NCBI RefSeq assembly: GCF_900105905.1
Contig: NZ_FNSV01000005.1
Span: forward strand, 4,960,001 to 5,024,000
Reading direction: 5' to 3'
DNA: 64,000 nucleotides
Origin: Rhodococcus koreensis
Lineage (GTDB): Bacteria > Actinomycetota > Actinomycetes > Mycobacteriales > Mycobacteriaceae
Shown here: positions 8,962-17,800 of the stretch, in pieces
How the letters are laid out: each line of letters begins with the position of its first letter
Position numbering within the stretch: position 1 is the first letter of the stretch
Made by a program: the position numbers and the translations under genes
Notes under the pieces: generated by a model
The model's database searches: none
Seen by the model: only the letters and a program-made list of their open reading frames with translations
Told to the model about the DNA's origin: nothing

Positions 8962-8981
8962 GACTATAACGGTTCGGTTAC
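8962..8981 (-). promoter_or_regulatory. Promoter of paralogue B, TATAGT -10 element (leaderless type)
   Basis: TATAGT (8963-8968) lies 7 bases before the ATG at 8955 within a 20-base block that is 18/20 identical to the block upstream of paralogue A. Confidence 0.55.
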
Positions 8982-9187
8982 GGGTCTCGCGCAGGAAGGA
9001 GATCGGAGGCCACGTCAGGCGGGTTTTCGACGTACTCCTGTGACGCACATCGTATTCCCGGCGACCCGTCGGCGTCGAAACCTGCGGAAATGCAACGCCC
9101 GAAACGCGGTGAACGCAACACGCCGTGACGTGTCTCGTTGGTGGACGAATATCGCGTTTCCGTCCACCCGAGGGGATTCGGCCACAG

Positions 9188-9889
9188 TCAGTCGGTTCCG
9201 GCTGTTCGTGTGCCGTCGACGTGGGTGCCGAACCACTGCAGGGTTCGCGCCCATCCGTCCCGGGCGGCCGCCTCGTTGTACACGGCGGGCCGGTCGTCGC
9301 AGTGGAAGCCGTGCTCGGCCTCGGGGTAGCGGACGATCTCCGTGTCCACCGGGGCGTGCGCGACGGCGGTGCGCAACTCCTCGACCTCCTCGGCCGGGAT
9401 CCCCTTGTCGCGGTCACCGAACAGGCCCAGCCACGGCGTTCGCAGCAGGCCGGCGGCGTCGAGTTGCGTCGGATACCCGAACCGCCCCTTCGCGATGCCA
9501 CCGCCGTAGAAACTCACCGCCGCCCCGAGCTCGAGCCGTGTCGCCGTGTGGAACGCGACCGTCCCGCCCATGCAGAACCCGACGATCGCGGTGTTCGACG
9601 GGTCGATCGAGGCCGCCGACAGAGCCGCGACGGCCCCGTCGACGTCCTCGTCGATGTTCGCCGCGGTGAGCTCACCCATCAGCGGCATCGCCGCCTGAAG
9701 GTCGTCGTAGTTCAGCACCGGATCGCCGCTGCGGTGAAACAGGTGCGGCGCGACGGCGTGATACCCGGCCGAGGCGAAACGACGGCAGACGTCGACGATG
9801 TGATCGGTGACGCCGAACGCCTCCTGGATGACGACGACGCCGCCGCGGGCCGGACCTTCGGGGGCAATGACGGTGAGTGGTGTGGTCAC
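9188..9889 (-). CDS. Dienelactone hydrolase family protein
   Basis: A 233-residue alpha/beta hydrolase of the dienelactone hydrolase type. The nucleophile is a cysteine in GFCMGG (near residue 120), the aspartate is in GLFGDRDKGIP and the histidine in EAEHGFHCDDRPAVYN, giving the Cys-Asp-His triad of the family. Such enzymes hydrolyse dienelactones in chloroaromatic degradation, but many chromosomal copies act on other lactones or esters, so the substrate is open. No signal peptide is present. It lies 11 bases downstream of the monooxygenase-fold gene on the same strand, so the two probably form an operon. Confidence 0.85.
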   Translation of the reverse strand: MTTPLTVIAPEGPARGGVVVIQEAFGVTDHIVDVCRRFASAGYHAVAPHLFHRSGDPVLNYDDLQAAMPLMGELTAANIDEDVDGAVAALSAASIDPSNTAIVGFCMGGTVAFHTATRLELGAAVSFYGGGIAKGRFGYPTQLDAAGLLRTPWLGLFGDRDKGIPAEEVEELRTAVAHAPVDTEIVRYPEAEHGFHCDDRPAVYNEAAARDGWARTLQWFGTHVDGTRTAGTD

Positions 9890-9900
9890 GAAATACGACT

Positions 9901-10194
9901 CTAGGAAACCGGTTTCAGCGGGTGGATTCCCGGTGCCCCGGCGAGGTGCTCACCGAACTTCCCGAGCGCGGCCTGGAAGTGCGGCGACTGCATGTGCGCG
10001 TCGAGCGCCTCCTGGCCGGTCCACACCTCCACGGTGACGAAGGTTCCCGCGACCGCGGCTGATTCGAAGACCTCGTACGAGATGCAGCCCTCTTCCTTGC
10101 GGCTCTCCGCGGCCAGCGCGGACAGTCCGCCGCCGACAATGTCCTCGGAGCCGGGCTTGGCAGGAATGGTCGCTACGACATGCAGATCGGACAT
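9901..10194 (-). CDS. Antibiotic biosynthesis monooxygenase (ABM) domain protein
   Basis: A 97-residue dimeric alpha-beta barrel protein. HVVATIPAKPGSEDIV, an EEGCISYEVFES strand, FVTVEVWTGQEALDAHMQSPHF and the final LAGAPGI segment match the ABM/YgiN family, which includes quinol monooxygenases and many proteins of unknown activity. ATG 10194 is chosen because AAGGGAG is placed 5 bases upstream; an earlier in-frame start gives an extension unlike the family. It is the first gene of a likely two-gene operon with the dienelactone hydrolase. Confidence 0.82.
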   Translation of the reverse strand: MSDLHVVATIPAKPGSEDIVGGGLSALAAESRKEEGCISYEVFESAAVAGTFVTVEVWTGQEALDAHMQSPHFQAALGKFGEHLAGAPGIHPLKPVS

Positions 10195-10255
10195 CGACTC
10201 CCTTTCGTGAACGCCACCTCGTGTGGCCCGTCTCACGTAAGCACAGTTGGGTCGG

Positions 10256-10753
10256 CTAGGAAACCCGAAGTCGCGTCAAATAATCGGCGACCTTCGGTTC
10301 GTCCCAGCCGTGCGCCTCGCGGAGACCGTCCGCGATGGTCGCGAGATAGGCGGGCGCGGGCGCGTTCCTGGCGACGACGTCGCCGCGGGCGCGGGTGGTG
10401 AACGTGCACATGGGGACGCCGTTGCGGGATCCGAGTGTGACCAGGCGGTCGTAGCAGGCGGGTTCCTGCGCGTGAATGTCCTCGAACTGTTCCCGCGTCA
10501 CCAGGAAGGCGCGGGCCGCGACGGTGCCGGGCGCGTCGGGGTCGTAGAACGCGCGGCCGCCGCCCCAGATCCGCGACTCTCCCGCGAAGAACACCGTGCC
10601 GGGTATCACCACCGGCATCGACGCCCGTGGAGCACGCGCGTCGCGGGCGCCCGCGTGCACGAGGTTGCCCCCGGCCGGGCGCCCACCACTCAGGTAGCAG
10701 GTCAGACGCGTCGCAGCCATGTTCGATCCATAGCTGACGTACCAGATCAGCAC
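10256..10753 (-). CDS. Gamma-glutamylcyclotransferase-like protein
   Basis: A 165-residue protein that begins VLIWYVSYGSNM; YGSNM is the signature of the gamma-glutamylcyclotransferase/BtrG fold. A glutamate downstream that could be the general acid (for example in EQFEDIHAQEPACYD) is present, but its role cannot be confirmed. Actinobacterial relatives are often mislabelled histone deacetylase; there is no deacetylase motif here. The start is GTG at 10753, with TACGGT 7 bases upstream and no ribosome-binding site, so a leaderless transcript is likely. It is divergent from the SDR gene with only 31 bases between the two start codons. Confidence 0.68.
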   Translation of the reverse strand: MLIWYVSYGSNMAATRLTCYLSGGRPAGGNLVHAGARDARAPRASMPVVIPGTVFFAGESRIWGGGRAFYDPDAPGTVAARAFLVTREQFEDIHAQEPACYDRLVTLGSRNGVPMCTFTTRARGDVVARNAPAPAYLATIADGLREAHGWDEPKVADYLTRLRVS

Positions 10754-10784
10754 ACGAACGACCGTACTCGGACAAGATGGTCAC
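10754..10784. promoter_or_regulatory. 31-base divergent promoter region with two leaderless-type starts
   Basis: Rightward: CAAGAT (10773-10778) lies 6 bases before the ATG at 10785. Leftward: TACGGT (10761-10766 on the minus strand) lies 7 bases before the GTG at 10753. Neither start has a ribosome-binding site, and the promoters must overlap back to back. Confidence 0.45.
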
Positions 10785-11693
10785 ATGAGTCTTCTCGGCG
10801 AATTCAGGGGCTGGCGCAGCGGTGCACGGAAGCATCACCGCCTGCGGGATCTCGACGGCACCCTCGTCGTCGTCACCGGCGGCGGCAGCGGGATCGGGCG
10901 CGAGACCGCGCTGGCGTTCGCGTCCGAGGGCGCGGTGGTGGTGGTCGCCGATCGCGATCTCGAATCCGCGCAGCAGACCTCCGATCTCATCAACTCCGCC
11001 CAGATGAAGGGCGGCGGCGCCGTCGCCATCTTCGGTGGCGGCTCCCACGCGTATCAGGTGGACGTCGCGGTGGAGGACGAGGTGCAGCGCTTCGCGGAGA
11101 CGGTGCAGGCCGAGCACGGCACCCCCGACGTCGTGATCAACAACGCCGGAATCGGATACTCGGGCACGTTCACGCAGACGCCACAGAAGGACTTCGAACG
11201 GGTGATGGACGTGAACTTCTGGGGAGTCGTCTACGGTTCCCGCGCGTTCGCCGAGCAGATGATCGAACGCGGAACCGGCGGGCACATCGTGAACCTGTCG
11301 TCCGCCGCGGCGTTCACGCCGCAGAAGCGACTCACGGCGTACGCGACGAGCAAGGCCGCGGTGTTCATGCTGTCGGACTGTCTCCGAGCGGAATTGGTGA
11401 ATCACGGCATCGGCGTCAGCGCCATCTGCCCGGGACTCGTCCACACCAACATCATCCAGGCCACCGACTTCGCCGGCGCCACCCCGGAGGAGCAGGCGAA
11501 GATGCGCGACCGGACCGACAAGCTCTATCGCAAACGCGGTTTCACCCCCGACCGGGTGGCGACCCAGATCGTGAAGGCCGTCAAGTCCAACAAGGCCGTC
11601 GTCCCCGTCACGCCCGAGGCCAAGTTCGGGCGCCTGCTGAGCCGCCTCACCCCGGGCAGCATGCGGCTCGGCGCCCGCCTCGACCTCGGCTGA
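10785..11693 (+). CDS. Short-chain dehydrogenase/reductase
   Basis: A 302-residue classical SDR. The NAD(P)-binding VVTGGGSGIGRETALAF, the structural NNAGIGYSG, the serine in VNLSSAAAF and the YATSK catalytic pair (Y and K separated by three residues) are all present. The acidic ADRDLES after the second strand favours NAD(H). An insertion around residues 70-88 (AQMKGGGAVAIFGGGSHA) extends the usual loop, and a C-terminal extension follows PEAKFGRLLSRL. The substrate is unknown. A shared hairpin separates it from the convergent thioesterase gene. Confidence 0.88.
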   Translation: MSLLGEFRGWRSGARKHHRLRDLDGTLVVVTGGGSGIGRETALAFASEGAVVVVADRDLESAQQTSDLINSAQMKGGGAVAIFGGGSHAYQVDVAVEDEVQRFAETVQAEHGTPDVVINNAGIGYSGTFTQTPQKDFERVMDVNFWGVVYGSRAFAEQMIERGTGGHIVNLSSAAAFTPQKRLTAYATSKAAVFMLSDCLRAELVNHGIGVSAICPGLVHTNIIQATDFAGATPEEQAKMRDRTDKLYRKRGFTPDRVATQIVKAVKSNKAVVPVTPEAKFGRLLSRLTPGSMRLGARLDLG

Positions 11694-11748
11694 TCCGAGA
11701 CGTCAGGGGGTGGGCGCCTGCACCCGGCCGGCCCCCGACGACTTCCGC

Positions 11749-11792
11749 ACGTGAGTGGGAAAGCGTGCCGGAACACACTTTGCCGCTCACGT
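11749..11792. terminator. Imperfect hairpin between SDR and thioesterase genes
   Basis: Arms 11749-11767 and 11774-11792 pair at 16 of 19 positions around a six-base loop. It lies between two convergent genes and overlaps the last codons of the thioesterase gene, so it may stop transcription from both sides. Confidence 0.5.
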
Positions 11793-12236
11793 ACGGGACC
11801 AGCGGGCCAGGTACTCGCGCTCGGTGGGAGTGATGCGGCGTAGCCGCTGGGCGTCGACATCCGCAACGGCCATCTGCGTGGTCGCGGTGACGGCGGGCGG
11901 GTCGGTGATCGGCGTACGCGCGCCCCGGACCTCGTAGCCGATGGTGAAGTCGACGGCCCGGTGCTTCGCGATCCACATCGTGACCCGGAGCGGACTGTCG
12001 GAATGCCGCAACTGTCCCCGGTACCGCACGTGGATGTCGGCGATGAACGCGCTCGTGATGAGCGACGAGTTCTCGCTGCCCTCGCTGAGCAGCCAGTCGA
12101 TCCGGGCCTCTTCGAGCAACGTCACCATCCGCGCATGGTTGATGTGCTGAAAGGCGTCCATGTCGGACCACCGGACGGTCACGAAGGCGTCGTAGCCGAC
12201 GACGGCGGCAGGGGAGTCGGTCACGATGGACATCAT
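11787..12236 (-). CDS. Acyl-CoA thioesterase (hotdog fold, 4HBT type)
   Basis: A 149-residue hotdog-fold protein. VRWSDMDAFQHINHARMVTLLEEAR carries the aspartate and asparagine of the 4-hydroxybenzoyl-CoA/YbgC thioesterase group (D-x-D-x-x-x-H-x-N pattern), and HVRYRGQLRHSD follows. It should hydrolyse an acyl-CoA in the cytoplasm; the chain-length preference is unknown. Two adjacent ATG codons (12236 and 12233) lie directly behind GGCAGGGG, too close for normal spacing, so the exact start is uncertain by a few codons. It follows the cutinase gene... in sequence but is upstream of nothing else on its strand; the cutinase lies 22 bases away on the same strand and is transcribed first. Confidence 0.8.
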   Translation of the reverse strand: MMSIVTDSPAAVVGYDAFVTVRWSDMDAFQHINHARMVTLLEEARIDWLLSEGSENSSLITSAFIADIHVRYRGQLRHSDSPLRVTMWIAKHRAVDFTIGYEVRGARTPITDPPAVTATTQMAVADVDAQRLRRITPTEREYLARWSRT

Positions 12237-12258
12237 CCCCTGCCGCCGTCGGTGGAAC

Positions 12259-13179
12259 TCACGCGCTGTCGCGCAACCAGTTCCTCAGCCACGTGGTGGC
12301 CGGCGTACCCGAACCGTCGACCGCGTAGCTGGTGTAGTCCTGGTGGGCCTGCGACTTGTAGAACTGCTCCAGCTCGTCGATCCGCTTCTCGTTGTGCTGC
12401 TCGTCCAGCTGAGCCATCAGCGCGGGCACACCGCCGACCGCGAGGATGTCGTTCCAGATCGCGAGCGCTTCCTGCTGGTAGCGGCCGAACAGGTTCGGCG
12501 TCGGATCCGACGTCTGCGCGAGGAACCCGGCGAGCCGCGTCACGAAGTCTTCCTTCGGCGTGGAGCAGTACAGGTCGCCGTACGCGCAGAAGGTGCGTGT
12601 GTTCTGGCTGACCCAGCCGAACCCGCCGATGCGGGGACCACCGGCGCCGCTGCCGGCGACGGCGGGGCCGACGAGGGCGTCGGTCGGCGACCGCCGCGGA
12701 TCGGAGACGAGTCCGACGGCCGCGATCTTGTCGGCCGGGACTACACCGAGTCCGGTGCCGATCTCGGCGGCGAGATCACCCGCGGCGTCGGCGCCCTGGC
12801 TGTAGCCGATGATCGACAGCTTGGTATCGGGGCACTGCTGCGACATCGACGACAGCATGCCCTTGGCATTGGTGACCGCCTGCGCCTTCGAGCGCCCGTA
12901 CACGTCCGACTCCCACGGGAAGGCCGTGGCGGCGTACGTGACGTAGTCGGTGCGGATCGACGACGGCAGGCCGTTCGTCACCGCGGACAGCAGACCCGGA
13001 GTCGGCCTGACATTGGCGTTGGTGGACGTTTCCCACGTCCCCGGAATGGCGACCACGTACAGGCTCGGGCAGGGGTCCGCGGTGGCTACTGCGCTCGTAC
13101 CCATCACCCCCGACGCCACCGGGATGGCCGCGGCAGCGGCCACTGCGGTCAAGAATGCGATAACCCGTCTCATTGCCAT
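12259..13179 (-). CDS. Secreted cutinase family esterase with inserted segment
   Basis: A 306-residue protein with a signal peptide (MAMRRVIAFLTAVAAAAAIPVA, cleavage near ATA-DP around residue 34). The cutinase core follows: C37 and C116 as a likely disulfide, GYSQG with catalytic Ser127, and CAYGDLYC (C198, D202, C205) supplying the catalytic aspartate. In usual cutinases the histidine comes about 13 residues after the aspartate. Here the best candidate, H279 in AHQDYTSYAVDG, is 77 residues later, so a helical-looking segment of about 60 residues is inserted. Mycolata enzymes of this family act on lipids or esters at the cell envelope. The start is the first of two ATGs; either gives a good signal peptide. 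Confidence 0.85.
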   Translation of the reverse strand: MAMRRVIAFLTAVAAAAAIPVASGVMGTSAVATADPCPSLYVVAIPGTWETSTNANVRPTPGLLSAVTNGLPSSIRTDYVTYAATAFPWESDVYGRSKAQAVTNAKGMLSSMSQQCPDTKLSIIGYSQGADAAGDLAAEIGTGLGVVPADKIAAVGLVSDPRRSPTDALVGPAVAGSGAGGPRIGGFGWVSQNTRTFCAYGDLYCSTPKEDFVTRLAGFLAQTSDPTPNLFGRYQQEALAIWNDILAVGGVPALMAQLDEQHNEKRIDELEQFYKSQAHQDYTSYAVDGSGTPATTWLRNWLRDSA

Positions 13180-13304
13180 GGCATCAACCTGTTCTCCCCT
13201 TCGCCGTCCGGCAGACGGGATGCTGCCAGGACGACGTGACCTAAAGATGCACGATCGGTAAATGAACGTTACCGACCGAACGTGACCCCCGCACGATAAT
13301 CCGG

Positions 13305-13332
13305 CACCCCGGTAGGAAAACCTACCGGGGTG
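13305..13332 (-). terminator. Terminator downstream of gltD
   Basis: A perfect 12-bp stem (13305-13316 with 13321-13332) closes an AAAA loop. Pairing extends outward by about six more bases with one bulge. It lies 22 bases after the gltD stop on its strand, and would also face the upstream region of the cutinase gene. Confidence 0.75.
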
Positions 13333-13354
13333 CGGATTGAACTGGCGGTTACAG

Positions 13355-14806
13355 CTACCGCTGCGGGGCGGTGGTGGGCTCGATCGGAGACGGCAGCGCC
13401 GTCTTGCCCTCGAGGTACGCATCGACCGCTGCGGCCGCGGAGCGACCCTCGGCGATGGCCCACACGATCAGCGACTGTCCGCGTCCCATGTCGCCGGCCA
13501 CGAACACGCCGTCGACGTTGGTGGCCCACTTCGCGGAGCGGGCGACGTTGCCGCGCTCGTTGAGGTCGACGCCGAGATCGGTGAGCAGGCCCGGCTTCTC
13601 GGGTCCGACGAAGCCCATCGCCAGCAGGACGAGGTCGGCTTCGAGCTCGAAGTCCGAGCCCTCGACCTTCTCGAAGCGACCCGACTTCATCTCGACCTCG
13701 TGGGCCTTCAGTGCGGTCACCTTGCCGTCGGCACCGACGAACCGTTCCGTGTTCACGGAGAAGAGGCGTTCGCCGCCTTCCTCGTGAGCGGACGCGACGC
13801 GGTACATCAACGGGTACGTCGGCCACGGGGTGTGCTCGGCGCGGGTCTCGGGCGGTCTCGGCATGATCTCGAACTGGTAAACGCTCTCGGCACCCTGACG
13901 GTGCGAGGTGCCCAGGCAGTCCGCGCCGGTGTCGCCGCCGCCGATGATGACGACCTTCTTGCCCTCCGCGGTGATGGTCGGCTGCTCCAGATCGCCGAGC
14001 TGCACGCGGTTGGCGATCGGCAGGAACTCCATCGCCTGATGGATGCCGTCCAGCTCGCGGCCGGGGATCGGCAGGTCGCGGGCCTCGGTGGCGCCGCCGG
14101 CCAGGACCACGGCGTCGAACTGCTCGCGCAGTGCGTCCGCGGTGATGTCGACGCCCACGTTGACACCCGTCTTGAAGACGGTGCCCTCGGAGTTCATCTG
14201 GTCCAGACGGCGGTCGATGTGCCGCTTCTCCATCTTGAACTCGGGGATGCCGTACCGCAGGAGCCCGCCGATGCGGTCGGCCCGCTCGAACACGGTGACC
14301 ATGTGCCCGGCGCGCGTCAGCTGCTGCGCTGCAGCGAGACCCGCGGGACCGGAACCGACGACGGCGACCTTCTTGCCCGTCGAACGCGTCGGGTGCACCG
14401 GCTTGACCCAGCCCTCGTCGAAGGCGCGGTCGATGAGCTCGACCTCGACCTGCTTGATGGTGACGGGGTCCTGGTTGATGCCCAGGACGCACGACGCCTC
14501 ACAGGGTGCGGGGCACAGCCGCCCGGTGAACTCCGGGAAGTTGTTGGTCGCGTGCAGACGCTCGATGCCGTCGTGCCACCGGTCCTTGTACACCAGGTCG
14601 TTCCACTCGGGAATCAGGTTCCCCAGCGGACAGCCGTTGTGGCAAAACGGGATACCGCAGTCCATGCACCGGCTGGCCTGAGTCTTCAGGGTGTCCGACG
14701 AGAACTCCTCGTAGACCTCGTTCCAGTCGAGCAGACGCAACGGCACCGGCCTGCGAACCGGAAGCTCGCGTGACGTGTGCTTCAGGAAGCCGCTTGGATC
14801 ACCCAC
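13355..14806 (-). CDS. gltD: Glutamate synthase (NADPH) small subunit
   Basis: A 483-residue flavoprotein. The N-terminal cysteine-rich domain (CMDCGIPFCHNGCPLGN, then CPAPCEASC) holds the Fe-S clusters. VAVVGSGPAGLAAAQQL is the FAD Rossmann motif, VVIIGGGDTGADCLG the NADPH motif, and VFVAGDMGRGQSLIVWAIAEGR closes the FAD site. It passes electrons from NADPH to the large subunit for synthesis of glutamate from 2-oxoglutarate and glutamine. The GTG start at 14806 lies inside the gltB coding sequence, overlapping it by 8 bases, so translation is probably coupled. The length is normal. Confidence 0.96.
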   Translation of the reverse strand: MGDPSGFLKHTSRELPVRRPVPLRLLDWNEVYEEFSSDTLKTQASRCMDCGIPFCHNGCPLGNLIPEWNDLVYKDRWHDGIERLHATNNFPEFTGRLCPAPCEASCVLGINQDPVTIKQVEVELIDRAFDEGWVKPVHPTRSTGKKVAVVGSGPAGLAAAQQLTRAGHMVTVFERADRIGGLLRYGIPEFKMEKRHIDRRLDQMNSEGTVFKTGVNVGVDITADALREQFDAVVLAGGATEARDLPIPGRELDGIHQAMEFLPIANRVQLGDLEQPTITAEGKKVVIIGGGDTGADCLGTSHRQGAESVYQFEIMPRPPETRAEHTPWPTYPLMYRVASAHEEGGERLFSVNTERFVGADGKVTALKAHEVEMKSGRFEKVEGSDFELEADLVLLAMGFVGPEKPGLLTDLGVDLNERGNVARSAKWATNVDGVFVAGDMGRGQSLIVWAIAEGRSAAAAVDAYLEGKTALPSPIEPTTAPQR

Positions 14807-17800
14807 GAGCTGCCTCCATCACTGCCTCGTCCACGTTCTTTCCATCCTTCTTCGCGGCCTCGATGGCCAAGAGCACCTTCTTGTAATCGCGGGGCATGAC
14901 CTTCGCGAAATGATTGACCTGCTGCGACCAGTCGGAGAGGATGCGCGCGGCAACCTCGGAGCCCGTCTCGTCGCGGTGACGCTCGATGGCGGACTTCAGC
15001 CAGGTGAAGTCGTCACCCGTCAGGTCCTCGAGATCCACCAGTTCGGTGTTGAGGTTGTCCTCGAACGCCTTGTCCGGGTTGTAGACGTACGCGACGCCAC
15101 CGGACATGCCGGCACCGAAGTTGCGTCCCGTCGCACCGAGGATGACGACCTTTCCGCCGGTCATGTACTCGCAACCGTGGTCGCCGACACCTTCGACGAC
15201 GGCGGTGGCACCGGAGTTGCGGACCGCGAATCGCTCGCCCACCACACCGCGGAGCAGAGCCTCACCGCTCGTGGCACCGAACAGGATCACGTTGCCGCCG
15301 ATGATGTTGTCCTCGGCGACGAACCCGGGCGCGGTCTCCAGCGGCGGGCGCACCACGAGGCGTCCACCGGACAGGCCCTTGCCGACGAAGTCGTTGGCAT
15401 CGCCGTGCAGGCGCAGGGTCATGCCCTTGGGGACGAACGCACCGAAGCTGTTACCGGCCGAACCGGTGAACGTGATGTCGATCGTGTTGTCCGGCAGTCC
15501 GTCGCCGCCGTACGCCTTCGTCACCTCGTGGCCGAGCATGGTGCCGACCGTGCGGTTGACGTTGGTGATCGGTGACTCGAACGTGACCTTCTCGCCCTTG
15601 TCGAGAGCGTTGCGGCTCTGGACGATCAGCTGCTGGTCGAGCGCCTTGTCCAGGCCGTGGTCCTGGGTGCCCGTGCAGTACAGGTCCTGGTCCATGAACG
15701 CCGACTCGGTCTCGTGCAGGATCGGCGACAGGTCGAGGTTACCGGCCTTGCTGCCCTTCCAGTGCTCGAGCGCCTTCGTGGTGTCGAGGACGTCCACCTG
15801 CCCGACCGCCTCGTCGAGGGTGCGGAAGCCGAGCTCCGCCAGCAGCTCGCGCACCTCTTCGGCGATGAAGAGGAAGAAGTTCTCCACGAACTCCGGCTTG
15901 CCGTTGAACCGCTTGCGCAGCACCGGGTTCTGCGTCGCGACACCCACGGGGCAGGTGTCGAGGTGGCAGACCCGCATCATGATGCAACCCGACACCACCA
16001 GCGGGGCGGTCGCGAAACCGAACTCCTCGCCACCGAGCAGCGCGGCGACCATGACGTCGCGGCCCGTCTTGAGCTGGCCGTCGACCTGCACGACGATGCG
16101 GTCGCGCAGACCGTTGAGCAGCAGCGTCTGCTGGGTCTCGGCGAGGCCGAGCTCCCACGGGGCGCCCGCGTGCTTCATCGACGTCAGCGGGGTGGCGCCG
16201 GTGCCACCGTCGTGACCGGAGATCAGCACGACGTCCGCGTGTGCCTTGGACACACCCGCGGCGACGGTGCCGACACCGACCTCGGACACCAGCTTCACGT
16301 GGATCCGGGCCTGCGGGTTGGCGTTCTTCAGGTCGTGGATCAGCTGCGCGAGATCCTCGATCGAGTAGATGTCGTGGTGCGGCGGCGGCGAGATCAGTCC
16401 GACGCCGGGCGTGGAATGCCGGACCTCGGCCACCCACGGGTACACCTTGTGCGCCGGCAGCTGGCCGCCCTCACCGGGCTTCGCTCCCTGCGCCATCTTG
16501 ATCTGGATGTCGGTGCAGTTGGTCAGGTAGTGCGAGGTGACACCGAAGCGTCCCGACGCAACCTGCTTGATCGCGGACCGCCGCCAGTCGCCGTTCTCGT
16601 CCGGGGTGAAGCGGGCCGGGTTCTCGCCGCCCTCACCGGAGTTGGAACGACCGCCGAGGCGGTTCATTGCGATCGCGAGCGTCTCGTGCGCCTCGGCGGA
16701 GATGGAGCCGTAGCTCATCGCACCGGTCGAGAAGCGCTTGACGATCTCGGTGGCGGGCTCGACCTCGTCCAGCGGGACGGGCTCGCGCACACCCTTCTTG
16801 AATTCGAAGAGGCCGCGCAACGCTGCGAGGCGCTCGGACTGGTCGTCGACCAGCTTCGTGTACTCCTTGAACACCTCGTACTGCCCGGTGCGCGTGGAGT
16901 GCTGGAGCTTGAACACCGTGTCCGGGTTGAACAGGTGGTACTCGCCCTCACGACGCCACTGGTACTCGCCGCCCACCTCGAGCTCGCGGTGCGCGCGCTC
17001 CTCGGGACGGTCCAGGTACGCGTTGGAGTGGCGGACCGCGACGTCGGCGGCGATCTGGTCGAGACCGATGCCGCCGAGGCTGGACTGCAAGCCGGTGAAG
17101 TACTCGTCGACCAGGTCCTGCGACAGGCCGATGACCTGGAACAGCTGGGCGCCGGTGTAGGACGCGAGGGTGGAGATGCCCATCTTGGACATCACCTTGA
17201 GCACACCCTTGCCCGCGGCCTTGATGTAGTTCTGGATGGCCTTGTCGAGGCTGACACCCTGCAGTTCGTTGTTCTGCACCGCCTCGTCGACGGTCTCGAA
17301 CGCCATGTACGGGTTGACCGCTGCCGCACCGAAGCCGATGAGGAGCGCCATGTGGTGCACCTCGCGGGCGTCGCCGGCCTCGACGATGAGGCCGACCTTG
17401 GTGCGGGTCTTCTCACGCACCAGGTGGTGGTGCACGGCCGAGGTCAGCAGCAGCGACGGGATGGGCGCGTACGTCTCGTTCGACTCACGGTCGGACAGGA
17501 CGACGAGGCGCGCACCGCCGGCGATGGCCTCCGACACCTGGTAGCGGACGTCGTCGAGGGCCTTGCGCAGACCCGCTCCGCCCTCGGCCACCGGGTACAG
17601 ACCGCGGACGATGACGCTGCGGAAGTTCGGGAATTCACCGTCGTCGTTGACGTGAATGAGCTTCGACAGGTCGTCGTTGTGCAGGATCGGCTGCGGCAGG
17701 AAGATCTGCCGGCAGGACTCCGCGGTGGGGTGCAGCAGGTCGTGCTCGGGGCCGATGGTGCCGCCGAGGCTGGTGACGACCTCCTCGCGGATGGCGTCGA

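Noticed and set aside
9015..9187. A small gene between actin-like paralogue B and the dienelactone hydrolase gene.
   Set aside because: The frames are Arg-rich, lack start signals and have shadow-type composition. The region is probably the upstream part of paralogue B's promoter plus a spacer.
16296..16311. A second parS-like sequence (CTTCACGTGGATC) inside gltB.
   Set aside because: It differs from the parS core at three or more positions and lies within a conserved coding sequence.
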